DNA from: Leeuwenhoekiella aequorea
GTDB taxonomy: Bacteria > Bacteroidota > Bacteroidia > Flavobacteriales > Flavobacteriaceae
Length of the DNA: 64,000 bases
Assembly: GCF_004104375.1 (NCBI RefSeq)
Contig: NZ_QOVM01000005.1
Location: 243,230 to 307,229 of the forward strand
Direction of reading: 5' to 3'
Shown in pieces: positions 15,830 through 23,486 of the stretch. The notes beneath the pieces were generated by a model that was given only the letters and a program-made list of their open reading frames with translations, did not search any database and was not told where the DNA came from. The translations under genes and the position numbers were made by a program. The first letter of the stretch is position 1. The number at the start of each line of letters is the position of its first letter.

Positions 15830-17419
15830 TTACTTTTGGTTTAAGTAATCCATTAAGTTAACATCGTTTCCTAGTAATACCTCCCGGCTGTTAATGCGAT
15901 TGTCTGTTGCGGCATTTTCTAGTTTTAAAACGCCACGTGGACAAACGGCAGAACAAATACCACAACCCACACAACTTGCACGTACAATATTCTCACCTTT
16001 TTGAGCATAGGCACGTACATCTATTCCCATCTCACAGTAAGAAGAGCAATTTCCACAAGAAATACATTGTCCACCATTTGTAGTAATTCTGAACTTTGAA
16101 AATAGACGTTGCTGTAAACCTAATATTGCAGCCATAGGACAACCAAAACGGCACCAAACACGATTTCCAAAAATTGGGTAGAAACCAGTTCCTATAACAC
16201 CACTAAAAATAGAGCCTATTAAAAAACCATACGAGGTGCGTAATGTTTCCGCGGGTATTAAAAAGAGGGTGTTTCCGCTGGCGTAATGTATACCTATTAG
16301 AGCTAGAACAATTACGAGATAGCCAATAGCACCATATCTAGCATCTTGCTTTAATTCTTCTTTTTTAAATAACCATATAGCACCAAAAAGAAGCGTAAGG
16401 AAAACCGCTACACTTATTAAAAATACATCTTTTGTAAGCCAATATTTATCGGGATTGTCGCCTAGGTAAGTGGCTACTACAGCGGTGGTCATAACGACTA
16501 CAAAAACAAGAACACTATGTACTACCCAGCGCTCTATCTTCCAGGCAGATTCACTCTTATCACTTAGATGTCTAAAAGGATCACCAGCAGTTTCTGCCAG
16601 ACCACCACAACCGCAAACCCAAGAGCAATACCACCGCTTGCCATATTTATAGGTAAGAATAGGGGTGATGATAAATATGGAAGCAATACCGAAGATCAAC
16701 AGCGCGAGCCCAATGTCTCCAGCAGATATAAAATCATCTACACGATATTGTTCAAAATTGTAATAATTAAGTGGCCAGATGTTTTTTAAATCATAATAGG
16801 GCAAACTAAATTCATCAGAATTTAATCGAGCCATTAGTTCGGGTATAAGAAAAGCAAAGGCTGTTTGAAAAAACATTACGCTAATAGTACGTAGTCGTTC
16901 ATAACGATTGTGGCGGTATTTCCACATAAATTTTATTCCAAATGCAAGAATAGCGATCGTATAGAGAGTACCGTAAACAAACCATTGACTTGCCGGCCCA
17001 CCACTTAGTACGTTACTCAACGGATCAAAAAGTGCTATTAATCCTGTGTTAGCTCCATCAGCATTTAATCCTAAAAGATCTGCTCTAAAATAAAGAAGTA
17101 TATAAAAGCCTGTTAGGCCCAATCCTGCAACCCAGGCAAGAAACCCTCGACTGGAAATAGATTTAAACCAAACGCCATCATTTTTAATTCCTTCTTGTTT
17201 ATCTGCATAAGCACCATAACTGAAAATGAGAATACCAGCAAAAAGACCACCTAGTGATAAACTTAGCCATAAAGTCTTGTTAGGAAAGTTAACATTAAAG
17301 ACTGCTATAAGCAGCACTAAAAGAGCGGCTACTCCTAACGCTGTTCCCAGCTTTTGTGTGAGATTTATTGAAGCGGGTGGTTGTCCCGTAAGTGACATAT
17401 CTCGTTGTATAGTGCTCAT
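15830..17419 (-). CDS. Membrane polyferredoxin (NapH/NosR-like 4Fe-4S protein)
   Basis: A 529-residue integral membrane iron-sulfur protein with about ten helices. Cysteine motifs: CSWVCGCGG around residue 268 and CRFGCP around residue 427, the two CxxxC(P)-type motifs on membrane loops of NapH/NosR/RdxA proteins. Two ferredoxin clusters follow, CISCGNCSSYC and CVGCGICSAVC (about 450-500). It should pass electrons across or along the inner membrane. It follows the FAD/NAD oxidoreductase gene by 24 bases, so the pair probably forms an electron-transfer chain from NAD(P)H. The terminal acceptor is not visible in this window. Confidence 0.8.
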   Translation of the reverse strand: MSTIQRDMSLTGQPPASINLTQKLGTALGVAALLVLLIAVFNVNFPNKTLWLSLSLGGLFAGILIFSYGAYADKQEGIKNDGVWFKSISSRGFLAWVAGLGLTGFYILLYFRADLLGLNADGANTGLIALFDPLSNVLSGGPASQWFVYGTLYTIAILAFGIKFMWKYRHNRYERLRTISVMFFQTAFAFLIPELMARLNSDEFSLPYYDLKNIWPLNYYNFEQYRVDDFISAGDIGLALLIFGIASIFIITPILTYKYGKRWYCSWVCGCGGLAETAGDPFRHLSDKSESAWKIERWVVHSVLVFVVVMTTAVVATYLGDNPDKYWLTKDVFLISVAVFLTLLFGAIWLFKKEELKQDARYGAIGYLVIVLALIGIHYASGNTLFLIPAETLRTSYGFLIGSIFSGVIGTGFYPIFGNRVWCRFGCPMAAILGLQQRLFSKFRITTNGGQCISCGNCSSYCEMGIDVRAYAQKGENIVRASCVGCGICSAVCPRGVLKLENAATDNRINSREVLLGNDVNLMDYLNQK

Positions 17420-17443
17420 ATATTAGATGTTGAGGTGTAAGTG

Positions 17444-18736
17444 TTAAGCTCTGGCAGCGTATGCTTTTTTAATATCGCGCTCGTAGTGTTTATAAAATTC
17501 AGGATCAAAATTTGCAATACGTAAATTATCTATAACATAATCTATATCGCGCTGCTCATTTAACCAGCGATCAAAGACTTCGTGTTTCATGCGTATTCCA
17601 AATGTATTGATACCTAAAAATGTGTGATTTTCTTTGTTGTATGCTACTGTTATACAGGTTTTATCATTAACGTGTTTCCAATGAAAATGCTCTTCATACT
17701 CTTTCTTATTTTTATTGCTAAATACCCATCCGTAGGTTTGATATTCTATATCAAAAAATTTAGCGCTATTAAACCAGTTCCCAGGTTTATATTCAAAAGG
17801 TGTTCCGCAGATTGTTTGCGCTACAGTTTCTCCCATCATTCTTCCGGTATACCACACTGCTTCAACCGGCTTGCGTAAACCTATTGCTTCGCGTTGCTGA
17901 GCACAATCACCAATTGCGTATACATTTTTTACATTGGTTTCAAGCAATCTATTTACGAGAATCCCTTTGTCGGTTTCAATATTAGAATTTTCAAGAAAGT
18001 CGATTTTGGGTTTTACTCCTGTGGTAATTCCCACTAAATTGCATGGGATTTCTTCTCCTTTTTTAGTTAAGATAGCACGTACATTGCCTTTACCGTCATC
18101 TAGAATCTTATCAAGTTCTTCTTGATGTCTTAAATCTATACCGTGAGAAAGTATGTGTCTTGAGATCATTTTTGCTTCTCCATCTGGCAAAACGCCAGAC
18201 CAGAACGCATGTTCACGCACCAAGACGGTTACTTCAATTTTACGAGTATGCAGCATTTCTGCCATCTCAACACCTATAAGTCCGCCGCCTACAATTACAG
18301 CTTTAGGACAAATTTCATTATTAGGAGCAGTCTTTTCTAACTGCTCTAGATCTTGCTTAGAGACTAAGCCTTGAACGCCGTTAAGATCCTGACCTTCCCA
18401 TCCATATTTAGCGGGCACAGACCCTGTTGCTAAAATGAGCTTGTCGTAGTTTATACTAGTACCATCGACCAGAATAAGTGATTGATTAGTAGTCTCTACT
18501 TTTTCGACATATGCATTTATCAGTTCAATTCGATTTTTTGACCAAAATTTATCTTCATAGGGTTTGAGATCTTTCCAGCGCATATGCCCCATATAAACAT
18601 ACATTAGTGCTGTTCGGGAAAAGAAGTAATCACTCTCAGCTGAAATAATGGTTATTTTATGATCAGAATTTTTACGCAGATGTCTGGCAGCAGTTACGCC
18701 GGCAATGCCATTACCTACAATAACTATATGCTCCAT
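17444..18736 (-). CDS. FAD/NAD(P)-dependent oxidoreductase (nitrite/rubredoxin reductase-like)
   Basis: A 430-residue flavoprotein of the pyridine-nucleotide disulfide reductase superfamily class lacking redox cysteines. Seen: N-terminal FAD-binding VGNGIAGVTAARHLR, NAD-binding VGGGLIGVEMAE around residue 150, and the second FAD motif NVYAIGDCAQ around 275. The C-terminal about 110 residues, rich in Trp, His and Tyr, replace the usual dimer domain. It is first in a minus-strand operon with the polyferredoxin, suggesting it injects NAD(P)H electrons into that membrane protein. Ferredoxin-NAD(P) reductase activity is the working hypothesis. Confidence 0.78.
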   Translation of the reverse strand: MEHIVIVGNGIAGVTAARHLRKNSDHKITIISAESDYFFSRTALMYVYMGHMRWKDLKPYEDKFWSKNRIELINAYVEKVETTNQSLILVDGTSINYDKLILATGSVPAKYGWEGQDLNGVQGLVSKQDLEQLEKTAPNNEICPKAVIVGGGLIGVEMAEMLHTRKIEVTVLVREHAFWSGVLPDGEAKMISRHILSHGIDLRHQEELDKILDDGKGNVRAILTKKGEEIPCNLVGITTGVKPKIDFLENSNIETDKGILVNRLLETNVKNVYAIGDCAQQREAIGLRKPVEAVWYTGRMMGETVAQTICGTPFEYKPGNWFNSAKFFDIEYQTYGWVFSNKNKKEYEEHFHWKHVNDKTCITVAYNKENHTFLGINTFGIRMKHEVFDRWLNEQRDIDYVIDNLRIANFDPEFYKHYERDIKKAYAARA

Positions 18737-18855
18737 AAAAGGTTTTATAACTTATGTGGTTGTATTTAAAGATAAGATTTAGAGATGGCAAAACAGTTTA
18801 TATCACTGGTATTTTAATGATGCCGGTTGTAATTAGAACTTATCTAAATTTCAAG

Positions 18856-18863
18856 TACTTTTG
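18856..18863 (+). promoter_or_regulatory. -7 element of the GH113-like gene
   Basis: TACTTTTG, a perfect TAnnTTTG, six bases before the ATG at 18870, implying a very short or absent leader. A TTG at 18827-18829 is 26 bases upstream, slightly beyond the usual spacing. The TTG at 18861 that would lengthen the gene is part of this element. Confidence 0.5.
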
Positions 18864-18869
18864 ATATCT

Positions 18870-19889
18870 ATGAAAAAGTCGTTTGCCCTCGTATTTACTA
18901 ACATTATTTTATTTTTTTTAATAGGTTGTTCTGCCACACCCTATGCAAAACAAAAAATTAATGGTGTGAGTTTTGTGTCTTCAAGAGATACCTTATTACA
19001 AACCCATATAGATCCCGTTTTACGCATACAAGCCAGTCACGCTGCGGTCATGCCTTTTGCATTTGTGAGAGATAAGAACAATCCAGAATTAATATTCAAT
19101 ACAGAGCGGCAATGGTATGGGGAGCGTTACCAAGGTGCAAAGCAATACATAGAATCATTACACGCTAGTAAAATTAAAGTTATGTTGAAGCCGCATATCT
19201 GGATATGGAAAGGTGTATTTACAGGTGATATGCATATGAATACTGAAGAAGAGTGGCTCGTATTTGAGAAAAGTTACGAGGAATATATTTTATTGTATGC
19301 ACAACTTGCTCAGGATACGGGTGTCGAATTATTTTGTGTGGGTACCGAATTATATAATTTTACTAATGAGCGCCAACAATTCTGGGATCAACTTATAGAT
19401 AAAGTTCGGAATGTTTATACAGGTAAAATTACATATGCTGAAAACTGGGATAAGGTTGACAAAGTACACTTCTGGCAAGAACTTGATTATATAGGTGCAG
19501 ATGCCTACTTTCCCATTTCAGAACAAAAAACGCCATCTGTAGCCGAAGCTAGAGAAGGATGGCAAGTGCATAAGAAGCTTCTTAAAGATCTTGCTGAAAA
19601 ATATAACCGACCGGTTCTTTTTACCGAATTTGGATATCGAAGTGCAGACTATTCAGGTAAAGAACCTTGGGCAAGTGATAGATACGATGGAGCAATGAAT
19701 AGCGAGTCGCAGAAAAACTTATATGAAGCCACTTTTGAAGAATTCTGGAATGAGCCTTGGTTTGCCGGAGGCTTTGTATGGAAATGGTTTCACGATCATA
19801 AACGGTCTGCTTCCGAAGAAAATAACCGCTTTACGCCACAAGGAAAGCCAGCCGAAGATGTTCTTCTAAAATGGTACTCCAGAATGTAA
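18870..19889 (+). CDS. GH113-like glycoside hydrolase lipoprotein
   Basis: A 339-residue lipoprotein (lipobox LIGC, Cys about residue 20) with a TIM-barrel domain of clan GH-A resembling GH113 beta-mannanases. Candidate catalytic residues are the acid/base E160 in VGTELYNF and the nucleophile E253 in LFTEFGYRS. Substrate-lining aromatics are abundant (HIWIWKG, YADAYFP-like strand ends, GFVWKWFHDH). It would act in the periplasm or at the cell surface on a beta-linked glycan; mannan is only the family precedent. It stands alone rather than in a polysaccharide-utilisation locus. ATG 18870 is chosen since the upstream TTG lies in the promoter element. Confidence 0.78.
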   Translation: MKKSFALVFTNIILFFLIGCSATPYAKQKINGVSFVSSRDTLLQTHIDPVLRIQASHAAVMPFAFVRDKNNPELIFNTERQWYGERYQGAKQYIESLHASKIKVMLKPHIWIWKGVFTGDMHMNTEEEWLVFEKSYEEYILLYAQLAQDTGVELFCVGTELYNFTNERQQFWDQLIDKVRNVYTGKITYAENWDKVDKVHFWQELDYIGADAYFPISEQKTPSVAEAREGWQVHKKLLKDLAEKYNRPVLFTEFGYRSADYSGKEPWASDRYDGAMNSESQKNLYEATFEEFWNEPWFAGGFVWKWFHDHKRSASEENNRFTPQGKPAEDVLLKWYSRM

Positions 19890-19971
19890 AACTCTTGCCA
19901 ATTAAGATTTGTTTAAGGTGCTGAAATTATGAAACTTAATATCTTCATCCTCTAATCAAAAAAAAATAACC

Positions 19972-20130
19972 ATGTCAATTTTAACAATCCTTATTACAAT
20001 TATATTACCTCCACTTGCAGTTGCAATGAATAAAGGAGTAGGTAAAGATTTAATTATAAATATAATTCTAACTCTGTTAGGATGGGTGCCAGGAGTAATT
20101 CACGCTTTCTACGTGAATAGTAGAGGTTAA
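19972..20130 (+). CDS. YqaE/Pmp3-family small membrane protein
   Basis: A 52-residue protein with two hydrophobic helices and the family hallmark PPLAV near residues 13-17, then GKDLIINIILTLLGWVPG and a short C-terminal tail ending HAFYVNSRG. Pmp3/YqaE proteins are small membrane proteins linked to ion homeostasis and membrane potential under salt or cold stress in other organisms; the role here is inferred from family only. It sits 82 bases after the GH113-like gene and is followed by a near-perfect terminator. A second member lies at 51489-51641. Confidence 0.85.
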   Translation: MSILTILITIILPPLAVAMNKGVGKDLIINIILTLLGWVPGVIHAFYVNSRG

Positions 20131-20145
20131 TAGTTCTCCCAGTTT

Positions 20146-20187
20146 AAAAAAAGGTCTTTATAAGTGCGCTTATAAAGACCTTTTTTT
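20146..20187 (+). terminator. Rho-independent terminator after the YqaE gene, bidirectional
   Basis: Perfect 19-bp stem from 20146-20164 pairing with 20169-20187 around the loop TGCG, with A and T runs at the outer ends. It can also serve the convergent glycosyltransferase gene. Confidence 0.93.
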
Positions 20188-20217
20188 ATACACTATATTT
20201 TATATAAAGCTGAGTAT

Positions 20218-20922
20218 TTATTTTTTTAGATTTCTCTTATAGTAGGCGTGAAGTTCTTCTGCAGAGGCTCCCATCCATTTCTTTACATAGATTGTCCAGA
20301 AGTGGTATTGCACAAACCAAACTCCGTATTTTTCATAAAGTCTTGCCGACGAGATTAAAGGATGTTGTATTACAACAAATTCATTGCGTGCATACAATTC
20401 GTTAATCAAGATATTATCTTCATAGATAATATAGTTTTCATCGTAACCTCCTATTTCATCAAAAAGTGTTCTAGTTATAAACTGACTTTGATCGCCACCT
20501 CGGCACGCTCTCCAGCTAAACTTTGTAAGATAACTCGCTAATCTCAGCCACCAGTGCTCATTATCAAATTTCATTCTAAAACACCCGGCCAGATTTCCTT
20601 TGATAACTTCATCTTGAATAAGGATATCATAATTTGCAGGAGGAAAAGAGTCTGCATGTAGAAAATAAAGTACATCTCCAGTTGCTACTCCTGCACCAGT
20701 ATTCATTTGCTTTGCGCGACCTCTGCAAGAATTCACAATATGCACACTTACCAGATTATCTCTCTTAAATTTGTGCGCTAATTCTAGAGTATTATCTTCA
20801 CTACCACCATCTACAATTACAAGCTCAAGCTGCTCTTTTGCAGTTGCTTTTAAAACTAAGTGGTTGAGAAGTTGAGGTAAATTATAAGATTCATTAAGAA
20901 CCGGAATAATAATGCTTAACAT
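20218..20922 (-). CDS. TIGR04283-type GT2 glycosyltransferase (arsenosugar-associated family)
   Basis: A 234-residue GT-A enzyme. Seen: IIIPVLNESYNL, VDGGSEDNT, the family-specific GRAKQMNTGA, and HADSFPP in place of a classical DxD. These match the rSAM/selenodomain-associated glycosyltransferase family TIGR04283, named arsenosugar biosynthesis glycosyltransferase in current annotation. Odd: the expected partners (ArsM methyltransferase, the radical SAM protein ArsS and the TIGR04282 protein) are not in the window. A DUF547 gene, another frequent neighbour, lies just upstream on the same strand but a terminator sits between them. Arsenosugar function is therefore uncertain. Confidence 0.78.
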   Translation of the reverse strand: MLSIIIPVLNESYNLPQLLNHLVLKATAKEQLELVIVDGGSEDNTLELAHKFKRDNLVSVHIVNSCRGRAKQMNTGAGVATGDVLYFLHADSFPPANYDILIQDEVIKGNLAGCFRMKFDNEHWWLRLASYLTKFSWRACRGGDQSQFITRTLFDEIGGYDENYIIYEDNILINELYARNEFVVIQHPLISSARLYEKYGVWFVQYHFWTIYVKKWMGASAEELHAYYKRNLKK

Positions 20923-20994
20923 AAAAAATTAATCTAAAGCTAATTAGGAGAAGATCGAGGTCAAAGCTAGTTTAATTGAAGGGCTATATGAAAC

Positions 20995-21023
20995 GAAAAA
21001 TCCCACAATTTGCAGGATTTTTC
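20995..21023 (-). terminator. Rho-independent terminator of the DUF547 gene
   Basis: GAAAAATCC / GGATTTTTC, a 9-bp stem with an 11-base loop, 21 bases past the DUF547 stop on the minus strand. The symmetrical A and T runs could also stop plus-strand transcripts. Confidence 0.7.
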
Positions 21024-21043
21024 TATTTCGGGCATTTATTCTG

Positions 21044-21835
21044 TTATTGCTTATTTAAGCTCCAGTTGTACTCTTTAAAAGTAATTGGAGTTCCAGCTTT
21101 TATTTTAGTTGTACTATATTTATTTATATAATCTATGATAGTAGGAGTTTCTGTAGTTATAAAATCTTTTTTATACCAATCAAAAATTGAAGATACTTTT
21201 ACATTTGTCGCAGAGATATCATTCTTATCAGAGTTTATAAATTCACGAGTAACTTTGTCTAATTGCTCATTAATTTTCCCAGCAGTGTAAGCTTCATTTA
21301 ATAATTTTGGACACGAGATTGAAGCGCAGTTTATGGCAAAATGTATACGTGCATCATTCATTTTTCTAAGAATTCCATTCTCGATTCCACCTAATGAAAG
21401 ATTACGACTTCCTACCGGAACACTAGCTTTCGTCCAAGCACCATCTATGTCTTTAATACTTTTTGTAGGATAATTATCTAAAATTAAATCTACAGTATAA
21501 GCATTATACAAGTTTATGTAATAAGCCAGTAGTTCTTGTACAGACCAGTCATTGCCAGGATTGTACCCAGATAACTTTTGTAGATAGGCATCAAGTTTTG
21601 ATCGATCTTTTTTGAAACCCTCGTAGTTTACTAGGCCGGAGTTGCTAACGTGCGTTTTTAATAAAGCATTCCATTCACTATGATCTACGTTTACTGCAGA
21701 ATTTGCTGTAGTTGAGGTCAAGTCTGTGGGTACTTCTTTTGTGGGTTGTCCTGCACTGCTTAAGCCAGCTGCAGATAATAAGTTACAGCTTTGTAAACTC
21801 AATGCTACTGCAATACATATTAAAAATCTTTTCAT
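21044..21835 (-). CDS. DUF547-domain lipoprotein
   Basis: A 263-residue lipoprotein with signal peptide and lipobox LQSC (Cys about residue 17), a Ser/Thr-rich linker, then a DUF547 domain (about 60-250). The hallmark NCASISCPKL is present; family members share NCxSxSCPxL, whose two Cys and neighbouring residues suggest a papain-like or transglutaminase-like fold, although activity is unproven. Two ATGs are possible; 21835 gives the normal lipoprotein signal MKRFLICIA. In some bacteria DUF547 genes sit with arsenosugar genes, and here the TIGR04283 glycosyltransferase follows 122 bases downstream after a terminator. Confidence 0.8.
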   Translation of the reverse strand: MKRFLICIAVALSLQSCNLLSAAGLSSAGQPTKEVPTDLTSTTANSAVNVDHSEWNALLKTHVSNSGLVNYEGFKKDRSKLDAYLQKLSGYNPGNDWSVQELLAYYINLYNAYTVDLILDNYPTKSIKDIDGAWTKASVPVGSRNLSLGGIENGILRKMNDARIHFAINCASISCPKLLNEAYTAGKINEQLDKVTREFINSDKNDISATNVKVSSIFDWYKKDFITTETPTIIDYINKYSTTKIKAGTPITFKEYNWSLNKQ

Positions 21836-22037
21836 AACTAGATACATAATGTTTTGTGTTGTTTGCCTTTATATACGCAAGCTAGCGGGATATAGATTTG
21901 AGAAGTCGCACATTAACATATTTCTTAACAGAATTTGGCTCAACTTTATAATACAGGTTCTTATTGAAGACTATTGTTTTGATTTTGTAGTTTTTAGGTT
22001 ATTTGATAAGCTGTATTACATATGTATTTAATTGTCG

Positions 22038-22045
22038 TAATTTTG
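22038..22045 (+). promoter_or_regulatory. -7 element of der
   Basis: TAATTTTG, a perfect TAnnTTTG, 27 bases before the ATG at 22073. No correctly spaced TTG was found upstream. Confidence 0.45.
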
Positions 22046-22072
22046 CAGCGCTAAAAGCACTAAGACACAATT

Positions 22073-23374
22073 ATGAGTATCGTAGCTATTGTAGGGAGAC
22101 CTAATGTGGGGAAATCCACTTTTTTTAATCGATTAATTCAACGTAGAGAAGCTATTGTTGACGCCGTGAGTGGTGTAACCCGTGATCGTCATTATGGGAA
22201 AACAGACTGGAATGGTAAAGAATTTTCAGTAATTGATACAGGAGGTTATGTATTAGGAAGTGACGATGTCTTTGAGGCAGAAATAGATAAGCAGGTAGAA
22301 TTAGCGATTGAAGAAGCAGATGTAATTTTATTTCTAGTAGATGTTGAGGCTGGGGTTACGGGTATGGATGAAGATGTTGCTTCACTTTTAAGACGAGTAA
22401 ATAAACCGGTATTTCTGGTAGTGAATAAAGTAGATAATGCAATGCGTGAAGAAAACGCAGTAGAATTCTACAGCCTTGGATTAGGAAATTATTACACAAT
22501 TGCTAGTATAAGTGGTAGTGGTACAGGTGATCTTTTAGATGCACTAGTAGAAGCCTTGCCAGAAGAAGAAGCCGCAGAAGAAAGTATTTTACCACGTTTT
22601 GCTGTTGTAGGAAGACCTAACGCAGGTAAATCTTCTTTTATAAATGCATTAATAGGAGAGAATAGATATATTGTTACTGACATTGCCGGTACCACTAGAG
22701 ATTCTATAGATACTCGTTATAATCGTTTTGGATTTGAGTTTAATCTGGTTGATACAGCGGGAATTCGTCGTAAGGCAAAGGTTAAAGAAGATCTTGAATT
22801 TTATTCAGTAATGCGCTCGGTGCGCGCAATTGAGCATTGTGATGTATGTCTGGTTGTATTAGATGCAACACGAGGATTTGATGGGCAGGTTCAAAATATT
22901 TTCTGGCTTGCAGAGCGTAATAGAAAAGGTATTGTAATCCTTGTTAACAAATGGGATTTAGTAGAGAAAGATCATAAGTCTACTCGTGAGTTTGAAAAAG
23001 CAATTATGGAGCAAATGGAACCTTTTACAGATGTGCCAATTGTCTTTATCTCAGCATTAACTAAGCAGCGAGTTTATAAAGCTATTGAGACGGCAGTTCA
23101 AGTTTATGAAAACCGTAGCAAGCGTATTAAAACAAGCGAACTTAACGATCTAATGCTTCCTTTAATTGAAGCTTATCCTCCACCGGCAAATAAAGGGAAA
23201 TATATCAAGATTAAGTATTGTATGCAGTTGCCTACACCGCATCCGCAGTTTGCTTTCTTTTGTAACCTTCCACAATATGTTAAAGAACCTTATAAACGTT
23301 TTATCGAAAACAAACTTCGTGAGAATTTTGACTTCAAAGGGGTTCCTATAGCCGTTTACTTCCGTAAGAAATAA
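22073..23374 (+). CDS. der: Ribosome-associated GTPase Der (EngA)
   Basis: Essential GTPase for 50S ribosomal subunit maturation. The 433-residue protein has the diagnostic tandem G domains: domain 1 with GRPNVGKST (7-15), DTGG and NKVD; domain 2 with GRPNAGKSS (about 182), DTAG and NKWD; then the C-terminal KH-like domain (about 350-433) ending in VYFRKK. Length is normal for the family. It is monocistronic, with its own -7 element upstream and a terminator downstream. Confidence 0.97.
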   Translation: MSIVAIVGRPNVGKSTFFNRLIQRREAIVDAVSGVTRDRHYGKTDWNGKEFSVIDTGGYVLGSDDVFEAEIDKQVELAIEEADVILFLVDVEAGVTGMDEDVASLLRRVNKPVFLVVNKVDNAMREENAVEFYSLGLGNYYTIASISGSGTGDLLDALVEALPEEEAAEESILPRFAVVGRPNAGKSSFINALIGENRYIVTDIAGTTRDSIDTRYNRFGFEFNLVDTAGIRRKAKVKEDLEFYSVMRSVRAIEHCDVCLVVLDATRGFDGQVQNIFWLAERNRKGIVILVNKWDLVEKDHKSTREFEKAIMEQMEPFTDVPIVFISALTKQRVYKAIETAVQVYENRSKRIKTSELNDLMLPLIEAYPPPANKGKYIKIKYCMQLPTPHPQFAFFCNLPQYVKEPYKRFIENKLRENFDFKGVPIAVYFRKK

Positions 23375-23389
23375 TTTATAGTATTAGTT

Positions 23390-23428
23390 AAAACAAAAAG
23401 CCACTTTATTCAAAGTGGATTTTGTTTT
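23390..23428 (+). terminator. Rho-independent terminator of der
   Basis: Stem AAAACAAAA..CCACTTT pairing with AAAGTGG..TTTTGTTTT, with loop ATTC and a small internal bulge (AG opposite A), 15 bases after the der stop. Confidence 0.8.
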
Positions 23429-23486
23429 AAACCTTTGCGGGTTTTGTGAGTCTAACCCCCTAACGTAAAATTTACGCATATTACCT

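Noticed and set aside
23464..23476. Palindrome CGTAAA-A-TTTACG ten bases before the first barrel gene
   Set aside because: Six-base arms in AT-rich DNA occur easily by chance; no second copy was found, so an operator is unsupported.
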